Assembly: GCF_009674805.1 (NCBI RefSeq)
Contig: NZ_WKKI01000004.1
Coordinates: forward strand, 1 to 64,000
Length of the DNA stretch: 64,000 nucleotides
Reading direction: 5' to 3'
Source: Metabacillus lacus
GTDB lineage: Bacteria > Bacillota > Bacilli > Bacillales > Bacillaceae
The position numbers and the translations under genes are program-made. A model generated the notes under the pieces. It was given only the letters and a program-made list of their open reading frames with translations, made no database searches and was not told the origin of the DNA. This document shows, piece by piece, positions 50,667 to 58,679 of this stretch (within the stretch, counting starts at the first letter, position 1; each line of letters begins with the position of its first letter).

Positions 50667-51812
50667 CTACTCTGCTGCTCCTAAAAATGAACTGAAAACT
50701 TCGTTGCCGAGAAGCCTGCCCCTTCTTGTCAGCGCGAGCATATCTCCTGATTTAACGAGAAGACCTTTGTGGATTCCTTCTTCAATCTGATCTTGAAAAA
50801 CCCTGTTCAGCTCTATACCGAACTTTGAGGAAAAATGACTTTCTGAAACACCATCGGACATTCTCAGACCTAAAAACAGTTCTTCTTCCATTGCTTCCGA
50901 TTTTGGAACTTCATGGGAGGAAACATAAGGAAGGCCCTGCTCTCCTACAGCATTCATGTATTTTTTTAATGGCCCGAAATTTGCATTTCTATATCCATCC
51001 ACATAGCTGTGCGCTCCTGCGCCGAAACCAAAATACTGCTCATTCTTCCAGTAGGTGATATTATGTCTGCTTTCGAAGCCGGGAAGACTGTAGTTGCTGA
51101 TCTCGTATTGATGATAGCCCATGCTTTCCATTCTATCCATAGCCGTTTCATACATAACCGCTTCATCTTCCTGTGGTGGAAGAGGGAGCTTTCCTTTCCG
51201 GGATAAATTATAAAAAACTGTTTTAGGTTCAATGATAAGTGAATAGGCAGAAAAGTGGGCAACATCCAGTTTCAGTGCAATATCAAGATCTCTTTCGAAG
51301 TCAGCTGCAGATTGTCCCGGAAGGCCGTACATTAAATCCAGGCTGATGTTTTCAAATCCTGCTTTACCGGCCAGCTCCAGTGACCGGAACACATCTTCTG
51401 CCTGATGTGCTCGTCCAATTGCAGACAGCAGACTGTTGTTAAAGCTCTGCACTCCAAAGCTCAGCCTGTTGATGCCAAAGGATTTCAGCAGCTGAAACTT
51501 TTCCAGCGGCAGATCACCAGGATTTGCTTCGATTGAGTATTCAATTCTGCCGGTATCAGGTTGAAGTACCTCAGCAATGCTGGTTAAGAGCTTTTGGAGC
51601 TGCTGGCTGGATAATGCTGTCGGAGTTCCTCCGCCAATAAATATGGTTTGCAGATTTTTATGGTCGTGCCTGCTGACGGCGTTTTCCATCTCTTTTCTCA
51701 GCATGTCCAGGTATTGATCCACAGGCTGATTTTTTAAAAAGACTTTATTAAAGTCACAATAATGACAAATATGCTGACAAAACGGTATATGAATATAAGC
51801 TGACTTAATCAA
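50667..51812 (-). CDS. hemW: Radical SAM heme chaperone HemW
   Basis: HemW is a heme-binding relative of coproporphyrinogen dehydrogenase HemN. The 381-residue protein has the radical SAM cluster motif CQHICHYCDFNK near residue 12, with IFIGGGTPTAL and SFGVQSFNN downstream, and the short C-terminal HemW domain. The start is TTG after AAGGATG. True oxygen-independent HemN is less likely, because the family without the N-terminal extension and next to hrcA or lepA is HemW. Confidence 0.92.
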   Translation of the reverse strand: MIKSAYIHIPFCQHICHYCDFNKVFLKNQPVDQYLDMLRKEMENAVSRHDHKNLQTIFIGGGTPTALSSQQLQKLLTSIAEVLQPDTGRIEYSIEANPGDLPLEKFQLLKSFGINRLSFGVQSFNNSLLSAIGRAHQAEDVFRSLELAGKAGFENISLDLMYGLPGQSAADFERDLDIALKLDVAHFSAYSLIIEPKTVFYNLSRKGKLPLPPQEDEAVMYETAMDRMESMGYHQYEISNYSLPGFESRHNITYWKNEQYFGFGAGAHSYVDGYRNANFGPLKKYMNAVGEQGLPYVSSHEVPKSEAMEEELFLGLRMSDGVSESHFSSKFGIELNRVFQDQIEEGIHKGLLVKSGDMLALTRRGRLLGNEVFSSFLGAAE

Positions 51813-51838
51813 TTTGCTTCATCCTTTTTAATCAAGAA

Positions 51839-51859
51839 GCCGCAGTAATCTACTGCGGC
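51839..51859 (-). terminator. Hairpin after lepA
   Basis: GCCGCAGTA/TACTGCGGC stem with a 3-nt loop. The T run on the minus strand is weak. Confidence 0.6.
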
Positions 51860-51908
51860 GGCATTGTATTTCTGATTTATGGTACAGGCTTTTGAAAAGA
51901 AAGGAAAG

Positions 51909-53735
51909 TTATTTGCTGTCATCCATGCGCAGCACGGCCATGAAGGCTTCCTGCGGAACTTCAACAGAACCTACTTGCTTCATTCTCTTCTTACCCTCTT
52001 TTTGTTTTTCCAGAAGCTTTCTCTTACGTGATATATCTCCGCCGTAACACTTGGCGAGAACGTTTTTGCGAATCGCCTTTATGGTCGACCGGGCTACTAT
52101 TTTTTGTCCGATTGCTGCTTGCACAGGCACCTCGAACTGCTGACGGGGAATAAGCTCCTTCAGCTTTTCAACAATGATTTTTCCGCGGTCATAGGCAGAA
52201 TCGCGATGGACGATGAATGAAAGGGCATCAACAGTTTCCGCATTTAGAAGAATATCCATTTTTACAAGCTTGGACTCTTTGTAGCCGATCAGCTCATAAT
52301 CAAATGATGCGTATCCTTTTGTATTTGATTTCAGCTGATCAAAGAAATCATAAACAATCTCAGAGAGCGGAATTTCATACACAATGCTTACCCTGTTTTC
52401 ATCAAGATACTGCATATCAATAAAGTTGCCCCGTTTAATCTGACAAAGTTCCATAACAGGTCCAACATAATCATTTGGAACCATGATGGTTGCTTTAACA
52501 TAAGGCTCTTCGATTCTTTCAATTGTCTGCGGATCAGGCATATTCGACGGATTATCTACACTGAGACTGGATCCGTCTGTCAGGCGGACTTCATAAATTA
52601 CACTTGGTGCTGTTGTAATCAGGTCAATCTTAAATTCCCGCTCAATCCGTTCCTGAATAATCTCCATATGAAGCAGACCGAGGAAGCCGCAGCGAAAACC
52701 AAAGCCAAGCGCCTGGGATGTTTCCGGTTCATATTGAAGGGCTGAATCGTTCAGTTCCAATTTTTCCAGTGCATCTCGAAGGTCGTTATACTTGGCTGTA
52801 TCAATCGGATATAAGCCGCAGAACACCATCGGGTTGAGTTTCCGGTAGCCCGGGAGCGGTTCTGTTGCTCCATTTTTTGCGTTTGTAATGGTATCGCCTA
52901 CTCTTGTGTCACCAACATTTTTAATAGCTGCCGTTAAAAAGCCGACATCTCCGACGGTCAGTTCCTTCCTTGGTGTTGACTTGGGAGTAAACACACCTAT
53001 CTCTGTCACTTCAAACTCTTTGCCGGTTGCCATCATTTTAATTTTCTGTCCTAATTTTACGGACCCCTCTACCACCCGGATATAAGCGACTACGCCTCTA
53101 TAGGCATCGTACAGAGAATCAAAAATAAGAGCTTTCAGAGGTGCATCAGGATCTCCCTGCGGAGCAGGCACTTTTTCTACTACCTGTTCAAGAATGTCTT
53201 CAATGCCAATTCCGGCTTTTGCTGACGCAAGAACAGCTTCTGAAGCGTCAAGCCCGATCACATCTTCAATCTCCTGGCGCACTCTTTCAGGATCCGCGCT
53301 CGGCAGATCAATCTTATTAATAACCGGAACGATTTCAAGATCATTATCAAGCGCAAGGTACACGTTGGCCAGTGTTTGCGCTTCAATTCCTTGAGCTGCA
53401 TCCACTACAAGGACAGCTCCTTCGCATGCTGCAAGGCTTCTTGAAACCTCATAGGTGAAATCAACATGGCCAGGAGTATCTATTAAATGAAAAATATACT
53501 CTTCTCCATCTTTCGCAATATACTTGAGCTGAACAGCATTCAACTTGATAGTAATGCCGCGCTCCCTCTCGAGATCCATGGAATCCAGAAGCTGTTCTTT
53601 CATCTCACGCTGTGTGATGGCTGAAGTTTTTTCAAGAATTCTGTCAGCCAGCGTAGATTTGCCATGGTCTATATGGGCAATAATCGAGAAATTTCTTATT
53701 CTCGACTGCCTGTTTAATTTTTCGTCTCTGTTCAT
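51909..53735 (-). CDS. lepA: Elongation factor 4 (LepA)
   Basis: LepA is a ribosomal GTPase that affects initiation and back-translocation under stress. The 608-residue protein has G1 [10 protein letters not shown]3 DTPGHVDF and G4 NKID, domains II and III, and the LepA-specific C-terminal domain with [28 protein letters not shown]. It lies between yqxA and hemW, as in B. subtilis. Confidence 0.97.
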   Translation of the reverse strand: MNRDEKLNRQSRIRNFSIIAHIDHGKSTLADRILEKTSAITQREMKEQLLDSMDLERERGITIKLNAVQLKYIAKDGEEYIFHLIDTPGHVDFTYEVSRSLAACEGAVLVVDAAQGIEAQTLANVYLALDNDLEIVPVINKIDLPSADPERVRQEIEDVIGLDASEAVLASAKAGIGIEDILEQVVEKVPAPQGDPDAPLKALIFDSLYDAYRGVVAYIRVVEGSVKLGQKIKMMATGKEFEVTEIGVFTPKSTPRKELTVGDVGFLTAAIKNVGDTRVGDTITNAKNGATEPLPGYRKLNPMVFCGLYPIDTAKYNDLRDALEKLELNDSALQYEPETSQALGFGFRCGFLGLLHMEIIQERIEREFKIDLITTAPSVIYEVRLTDGSSLSVDNPSNMPDPQTIERIEEPYVKATIMVPNDYVGPVMELCQIKRGNFIDMQYLDENRVSIVYEIPLSEIVYDFFDQLKSNTKGYASFDYELIGYKESKLVKMDILLNAETVDALSFIVHRDSAYDRGKIIVEKLKELIPRQQFEVPVQAAIGQKIVARSTIKAIRKNVLAKCYGGDISRKRKLLEKQKEGKKRMKQVGSVEVPQEAFMAVLRMDDSK

Positions 53736-53827
53736 TATCGTATCACTCCTACTGAACTACCCAATACACTAGCTTTGATTATATCAATTGACATTATAAG
53801 ATTCAATTGAAATTAGCTCCTAAATAA

Positions 53828-53848
53828 GAAAACCCGCCAACCGGCGAG
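53828..53848 (-). terminator. Weak terminator after yqxA
   Basis: A short CGCC/GGCG stem in a GC-rich patch is followed on the minus strand by GGTTTTCTT. Confidence 0.45.
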
Positions 53849-53919
53849 CTTGAAAGCGGTGCACATCCATACATGCACAGTTACAAAAGGGACTGGCAGC
53901 AAAAGGAGCAAAAAGGGCC

Positions 53920-54276
53920 CTACCCCTTATCAAACATTTTGCCGACAGCTTCTCCAGCTGAATTCAGCAATGCTCTCGTCCCTTTTTCAATCATGCCTGC
54001 CGCCTGTTTTCCCATTTGGGAAAACAAATTAAATGCAGTCAGCTCTTCCAGCTTCTTTTGCTTGTCAGAAAGCTGTTCCTCCGTGACCACAGTGCCGAGA
54101 ATAGAGGCTTTCACTTCTCCTTCCGATCCTTGATAAAGTGTGGCGGCACCTGTTAATTCAGGATCTTGGTATCCTTTCATCTTATGCATTCCCATGTTAG
54201 CGTACTGCATCCCTGCAATCACCCCTAACAGCAAAAGGCTAAAAAGAAGAAAGCACTTCAACATAAATCTACCCAT
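53920..54276 (-). CDS. yqxA: YqxA family protein (DUF3679)
   Basis: A 118-residue protein with an N-terminal membrane anchor (FMLKCFLLFSLLLLGVIAGMQYA) and a small extracytoplasmic, helical tail. Family and place between spoIIP and lepA match YqxA of B. subtilis. The start is the ATG at 54276, after AGAGAGGG near the spoIIP stop, 13 bp away, so the two are probably co-transcribed. Confidence 0.85.
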   Translation of the reverse strand: MGRFMLKCFLLFSLLLLGVIAGMQYANMGMHKMKGYQDPELTGAATLYQGSEGEVKASILGTVVTEEQLSDKQKKLEELTAFNLFSQMGKQAAGMIEKGTRALLNSAGEAVGKMFDKG

Positions 54277-54289
54277 TTTGCATCCCTCT

Positions 54290-55492
54290 CTATTTTTTCT
54301 CAGCTTCCGGCTCTGCATTTACTTTTTCCGCATCCCAGTAATATTGGCTGATTACTTCTGCTATAGCAGCCGAAGTATTTTTAAGTTCTTCCAGATTATT
54401 GTCTACTCCCCCCACTTCAAGCAGCATGGCGGAGGCAGATAAATCCTGGTTGAAGATACCGTTTGTCCCTGCACCCTTTTTCTTAATTACGCCCCTGCTC
54501 AGGCCGGGGAATTTTTTTTCAAATAAATTATGAAGTTCCTTGGCAAGAATTTCATTTTTCTCTGAATGAGGATTATCTCCGCCTACCACAAACGCAATTT
54601 TTGCATAGTTTTTATTTTGAAGAGAAATCGTTGTATTTTTCTTTCTCAGTACATCACGGTGAATATCGATGAGATATTGCATATCCTTGTTGGCAGCCAT
54701 AGCTGTCTCAACAACCTGCCTTGAGGCTGTATAGGATTTTGAATATTTCCAGCCTGCCTTTTTAAGCTGATCCTGCACATTTGTCTTATCAACTGAAGCT
54801 CCTACCCCTCTGCTTTCAAGTTCTTTTCCCAGCATATCTCCGACAAGCGTGACATTTACTTTTGAATGAAAAGCCTGAGAAGGTTTTGAAGCATCCTTTA
54901 AGAGCGGCAGATAGGACTCTGTAGTATGTGTGTGATAAATATAAACAACCTTTCTGTCCCCGGTTGTCAGGACCGATGGATCAGATTTGCTCCCCTGTGC
55001 AATTTTGTCTATTGCTTCCAGACTTTCTATGGAAGCTTCTCTTTCATTGGCAAGCACCTCCGTCGGCGGAGCTGATTCCATCGGGACATTTGTATAGTTT
55101 GTTCCCTCACCGGCTACAAGAATTTCACTATCAAATATGCTGAATCCGGGCAGTTCCCTTCCCAGAAGACTCCTGGGGTCGTCAGGATTAATGCTTGTGG
55201 CTACTTTAAATAACAGCCCTGATATACTTGGAGGAGCAATTTCTCCCTTAGCTGCCCCGGTGAAATACCGATTTTCCATACCCAGGATATGTACATATAC
55301 CTCTCCTGCAAGGTGATCTGATAGTGTATGAAACGAGTCAGAAGAAATCCTGTATTCCGGTTTTAAAGAGGTAAGAATCCCTGATAAGAGGAATGTCATG
55401 ACTAGACCCACAAACAGCAGCATACACACCTTAAACAAACTTGTCCCATTCACAGATACAACCATCCTGCCAAGAGGCCTGATTTTCTTCAA
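54290..55492 (-). CDS. spoIIP: Stage II sporulation protein P
   Basis: SpoIIP is the amidase and endopeptidase of the DMP complex that remodels septal wall during engulfment. The 400-residue protein has an N-terminal membrane anchor (VCMLLFVGLVMTFLLSGIL), a linker, and a catalytic domain with VVYIYHTHTTESYLP (His and Glu), IDIHRDVLR and a closing LLEVGGVDNNLEE. The start is TTG, ten bases after AGGAGG. It is 69 bp from gpr, with a terminator between them. Confidence 0.95.
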   Translation of the reverse strand: MKKIRPLGRMVVSVNGTSLFKVCMLLFVGLVMTFLLSGILTSLKPEYRISSDSFHTLSDHLAGEVYVHILGMENRYFTGAAKGEIAPPSISGLLFKVATSINPDDPRSLLGRELPGFSIFDSEILVAGEGTNYTNVPMESAPPTEVLANEREASIESLEAIDKIAQGSKSDPSVLTTGDRKVVYIYHTHTTESYLPLLKDASKPSQAFHSKVNVTLVGDMLGKELESRGVGASVDKTNVQDQLKKAGWKYSKSYTASRQVVETAMAANKDMQYLIDIHRDVLRKKNTTISLQNKNYAKIAFVVGGDNPHSEKNEILAKELHNLFEKKFPGLSRGVIKKKGAGTNGIFNQDLSASAMLLEVGGVDNNLEELKNTSAAIAEVISQYYWDAEKVNAEPEAEKK

Positions 55493-55535
55493 TAGAGTTC
55501 TACCTCCTTCTATCCTGTCTAGTAAAATCTATGAC

Positions 55536-55559
55536 AAAAAAGAAGAGGCTAGAACCTCT
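55536..55559 (-). terminator. gpr terminator
   Basis: AGAGG/CCTCT stem with a 6-nt loop, followed by TCTTTTTTG on the minus strand, just after the gpr stop. Confidence 0.75.
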
Positions 55560-55561
55560 GC

Positions 55562-56683
55562 CTAATGGGTGTAGGCACTGCTGTTATTTTTATCAACTTT
55601 GGAGTGAAGTGCTTCATTTAAGCCATTTGCCAATACATTCGCCATATCTTCAATAAATGTATCTACTTCTTTCGGAGTGACCATTAAATTATGTCCAAGC
55701 GGCGAAAGCACTTCATGAATGAGTCTTCTTTTATCCTCCTCTATCAAAGTTCCTATCACTCCAAGAAACTGCTGACGGTGTTCTTCTCCCGGCAGATCCT
55801 CTTCAGTCAGAACCTTTCTTTCCCCAAAGCTCATTCCTGCAGGAGTCAGCGATCTGGACGGCTTGTCACCTTCACGCATTTCCCTTCCAAAATGCTTTAA
55901 AATATAGTCAATGGTGTCACTCGTAATAGAGACCGCATCAACGACAGTCGGTATACCGATGGCAATAACAGGAATTCCGAGCGTCTCCTTGCTGAGTTCC
56001 TTACGCTTGTTGCCAACCCCTGAGCCCGGGTGAATACCCGTGTCTGATATTTGGATGGTTGTGTTTACTCTCTCAAGTGCCCTTGCTGCCAGTGCGTCTA
56101 CTGCAATGACAAAATCAGGCTTGCTTTCTTTAATCACTCCTGAAATAATATCGCTGGTCTCGATTCCGGTAATGCCCATAACACCCGGCACAATCGCTGA
56201 AACGGACCGAAAACCCTCCTGAACGCTTTCCGGCTGAAGGTTAAAAAGATGTCTTGTGACCAAAAGATTCTCCACCACAATCGGCCCGAGAGCATCTGGA
56301 GTTACATTCCAGTTTCCAAGACCAACTATAAGGCATGAAGCATCTTTTTTTATTTTAAGAAGTGACAAAAAGGCGCTGAACTCTCTTGCAAAAATCTCAA
56401 TCACTTTTTGCTGAAGCTCTGAATCTTTCTCCCGGATACCCTGTACTTCCAGAGTGAGGTATCTTCCCTCTCTTTTTCCTGTCATTTCTGTTCCTTCTTT
56501 TGTAATTTCCACTATGGATATTTTAATGCCGTTCTCTTCTTTTTCTTTATAAATTACTCCCTTAATATCTTCTCTTTCATCATTTTTTGCTTTGCCCTGC
56601 TTTTCGATGGCCATGCTCCTTGCCTCAATTGCCAAATCTGTCCGTATAGCATACTTGCTCAAGTCGAGCTTTTTTTCCATCAT
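55562..56683 (-). CDS. gpr: Germination protease Gpr
   Basis: Gpr degrades small acid-soluble spore proteins at the start of germination. The 373-residue protein begins [20 protein letters not shown]; the TDLA-IEA stretch near residues 15-20 resembles the autoprocessing site where the inactive precursor is trimmed, and SASP cleavage sites. Motifs [15 protein letters not shown] and [11 protein letters not shown] mark the family. A promoter of the sigma-F/G type lies upstream, fitting forespore expression. Confidence 0.95.
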   Translation of the reverse strand: MMEKKLDLSKYAIRTDLAIEARSMAIEKQGKAKNDEREDIKGVIYKEKEENGIKISIVEITKEGTEMTGKREGRYLTLEVQGIREKDSELQQKVIEIFAREFSAFLSLLKIKKDASCLIVGLGNWNVTPDALGPIVVENLLVTRHLFNLQPESVQEGFRSVSAIVPGVMGITGIETSDIISGVIKESKPDFVIAVDALAARALERVNTTIQISDTGIHPGSGVGNKRKELSKETLGIPVIAIGIPTVVDAVSITSDTIDYILKHFGREMREGDKPSRSLTPAGMSFGERKVLTEEDLPGEEHRQQFLGVIGTLIEEDKRRLIHEVLSPLGHNLMVTPKEVDTFIEDMANVLANGLNEALHSKVDKNNSSAYTH

Positions 56684-56709
56684 ATTTCCTCCCTTTATTC
56701 TTTGGCTTT

Positions 56710-56738
56710 ATTTTTGCCAAGTACCGCCAGAATCATTC
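56710..56738 (-). promoter_or_regulatory. Putative sigma-F/sigma-G promoter of gpr
   Basis: On the minus strand GAATG (56734-56738) and GGCAAAAAT (56710-56718) are 15 bases apart, which fits the forespore sigma pattern (GnATR, N15, GGnnAnAnT). Match is by eye. Confidence 0.5.
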
Positions 56739-56776
56739 TGTTTACAGCTTTCAATGTATTTTCCTTTACAAGAGTA

Positions 56777-56805
56777 TTGCAATCTGAGGGAGGCTTTGAT
56801 AAAAT
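56777..56805 (+). promoter_or_regulatory. Sigma-A promoter of rpsT
   Basis: TTGCAA (56777-56782) and TAAAAT (56800-56805) are 17 bases apart, with a leader of about 65 bases to rpsT. Confidence 0.7.
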
Positions 56806-56830
56806 ATCTCTTGTTCTAACTGTTTATGAT

Positions 56831-56863
56831 TGATCGAGCGAAATAGATCTCGATTGCTTTTTT
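56831..56863 (+). promoter_or_regulatory. Terminator-like hairpin in the rpsT leader
   Basis: ATCGAG (56833-56838) pairs with CTCGAT (56849-56854), extended by two G-U pairs, and is followed by TTTTTT ending one base before AGGAGG. It looks like an attenuator placed against the ribosome site. Confidence 0.5.
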
Positions 56864-56877
56864 AGGAGGTGAAACAG

Positions 56878-57144
56878 ATGCCAAATATTAAATCTGCTAT
56901 TAAACGCGTAAAAACTAACGAAGAGCGCCGTGCACATAATGCAACACTTAAGTCTTCAATGCGTACTGCCATTAAAAAAGTTGAAACGATTGTTACTAAC
57001 AACGACGCTGAAAATGCTTCTGCAGCTCTTGCTGATGCTGCTAAGAAGATTGACAAAGCTGCCCAAAGCGGTGTGATTCATAAGAACACTGCGGCTCGCT
57101 ACAAGTCCAGCCTAGCTAAAAAAATTAACGGTCTTTCCGCATAA
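56878..57144 (+). CDS. rpsT: 30S ribosomal protein S20
   Basis: An 88-residue, Ala/Lys-rich helical protein ([20 protein letters not shown]) that binds 16S rRNA early in 30S assembly. The start is the ATG at 56878, eight bases after AGGAGG; a GTG three codons earlier would overlap that site. It is divergent from gpr and converges on holA, as in B. subtilis. Confidence 0.97.
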   Translation: MPNIKSAIKRVKTNEERRAHNATLKSSMRTAIKKVETIVTNNDAENASAALADAAKKIDKAAQSGVIHKNTAARYKSSLAKKINGLSA

Positions 57145-57178
57145 TAAAAACGATCCTCAACAGGGGATCGTTTTTTTT
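57145..57178. terminator. Bidirectional terminator, rpsT and holA
   Basis: AACGATCC/GGATCGTT stem with an 8-nt loop; eight T follow on the plus strand and an A run precedes it. Confidence 0.9.
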
Positions 57179-58193
57179 ATGCGTATTTCAGAAGAAACAG
57201 TTCCAGTGCGAGCCTCTTCTCTTTTTTTCCTGTTTTAATTTCATAGTCAGCTTCTGCTAGATCATGCAGAATGGCATTCAGCTGCTCTGCAGTAAAATGC
57301 TTTGTCTGTTCAGAAGCAAGCTTTACTCGAAAAGGGTGCACCTTCAGCGCACCGGCTATTTGATTTTGACCGTAGCCTGATTGTCCAAGCTGCTTCACCT
57401 GAAAAACCAATCTGAACTGCGACGTCAGAAGATGCAGAATTTTTAAAGGCTCCTCATTGTTTTTTAGGAGATCATAAAAGATTTGCAGCGCCTTTTCCGT
57501 TCTCTTGTGAACAGTATGGTCAATCAGGTCAAAGATGTTCTGCTCTAGACTCCGCGCAACCAGGAGATTCACCATGTTCTCAGTAATTTCTTCCTCTTGG
57601 GCAGCAAATGTCGTTAATTTAAGTATTTCCTGATGAAGAATCATTAAATTTCCCTGAGTAAGCTGCAGCAGCTTTTCCACAGCCTGCCCCGATGCAGTTT
57701 TCCCTGTGCTTTCCAGCAATTCTCTTGCCCAGCTGAAGAGCTCCCGGTCTGAAAGGGAGTTTGCCTCAATGACAGCAGATTCTTTTTTAATTAATTTCGT
57801 AATTTTTCGCCGTTCATCAAGTTTTTCATATGGAGCAAAAAAGACTAAAACTGTGTACGGAGGAGGTTCTTTTATGTATGCTTCAAGCTTTTCAATATTG
57901 TGGTTTACCTTCTCCTTGCCTTTTTCAGCAGTAAGAAAATAAGGGTTTTTTACAAGTACTATTTTTTTATCTCCCATAAACGGAATCGTCTCTGCATCTT
58001 CTAAAGCAGCATCCACCGGTGATTCCTCCATATCATAGACAGATAGGTTAAAATCACGATCTTCAGGGGAAAGTACAACTTCTGTCAGCTTCTGAACCGT
58101 TTCCTGAAGCAAAAAGCGTTCCTTGCCAAATAGAAGGTAAACATGCTGAGGCTTATTCTTTTTGATATGTTTCCATGCTTCCGAAATAATCAT
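57177..58193 (-). CDS. holA: DNA polymerase III subunit delta
   Basis: The delta subunit opens the sliding clamp in the clamp loader. The 338-residue protein has the opening KPQHVYLLFGKERFLLQETVQKL and a C-terminal helical collar (LTSQFRLVFQVKQL, HPFRVKLASEQ). The frame opens at a TTG at 58211, but the ATG at 58193 matches the start of family members; neither has an ideal ribosome site. Formerly yqeN, between rpsT and yqzM. Confidence 0.93.
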   Translation of the reverse strand: MIISEAWKHIKKNKPQHVYLLFGKERFLLQETVQKLTEVVLSPEDRDFNLSVYDMEESPVDAALEDAETIPFMGDKKIVLVKNPYFLTAEKGKEKVNHNIEKLEAYIKEPPPYTVLVFFAPYEKLDERRKITKLIKKESAVIEANSLSDRELFSWARELLESTGKTASGQAVEKLLQLTQGNLMILHQEILKLTTFAAQEEEITENMVNLLVARSLEQNIFDLIDHTVHKRTEKALQIFYDLLKNNEEPLKILHLLTSQFRLVFQVKQLGQSGYGQNQIAGALKVHPFRVKLASEQTKHFTAEQLNAILHDLAEADYEIKTGKKEKRLALELFLLKYA

Positions 58194-58516
58194 TAAGGGT
58201 GCAGTCTCCAATCACAGTGAGTTCCCTTTAATCCTATTCAAAAACTCCTATTTTGACAAGGGGGAGAATCAAACAGGAATGTAAATTCAGAAGGGAGCCG
58301 GATGTAGTCCGGCCCCTTCCATTTATATAAAAACGTTTTGCCCCAAGCCCCGGGTATCTTGCAGCAAAACGATTATCCCGCTTACAGATATTCTTCCCTG
58401 CATATAGAAAAAATGTACTGTGTAAATGTTTACATACGGTTGGATGAAAACGGAAACAGTAATAGATTTTTTTTATACAATACCTTATACTTATTATGAA
58501 ATAGGAGGGGTAACTG
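58194..58516. other. Intergenic region upstream of yqzM
   Basis: About 320 bp without a gene. It contains a strong inverted repeat at 58290-58319 (GAAGGG-AGCCGGA with TCCGGC-CCCTTC, 5-nt loop) with no T run on either side. No sure promoter. A 132-codon minus-strand frame across this region and yqzM is a shadow. Confidence 0.6.
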
Positions 58517-58651
58517 GTGAACGAATTTGAGAAGAATGTGCAAAGTAAACGAAATGACGCTGTAGATTCCGGTGTCGGCTTTATTGTTTCTTTCGGCTTT
58601 TTTGCCACTATCTTTGTGATTGGAACGGTCATTCATCTAATTGGATCCTGA
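58517..58651 (+). CDS. yqzM: YqzM family small membrane protein
   Basis: A 44-residue protein starting at GTG (VNEFEKNVQSKRNDAVDSGV) with one membrane helix (FIVSFGFFATIFVIGTVIHL). AGGAGGGG lies nine bases upstream. YqzM of B. subtilis has the same size, opening and place between holA and comEC. Role unknown. Confidence 0.9.
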   Translation: MNEFEKNVQSKRNDAVDSGVGFIVSFGFFATIFVIGTVIHLIGS

Positions 58652-58655
58652 GAAG

Positions 58656-58679
58656 AGGCTGCCATCCGCAGCCTTTTTT
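58656..58679 (+). terminator. yqzM terminator
   Basis: AGGCTGC/GCAGCCT with a 5-nt loop, then TTTTT, five bases after the yqzM stop and abutting the comEC stop. Confidence 0.85.

Noticed and set aside
58234-58632. 132-codon minus-strand frame
   Set aside because: Overlaps yqzM on the other strand and a noncoding gap; translation is not protein-like.
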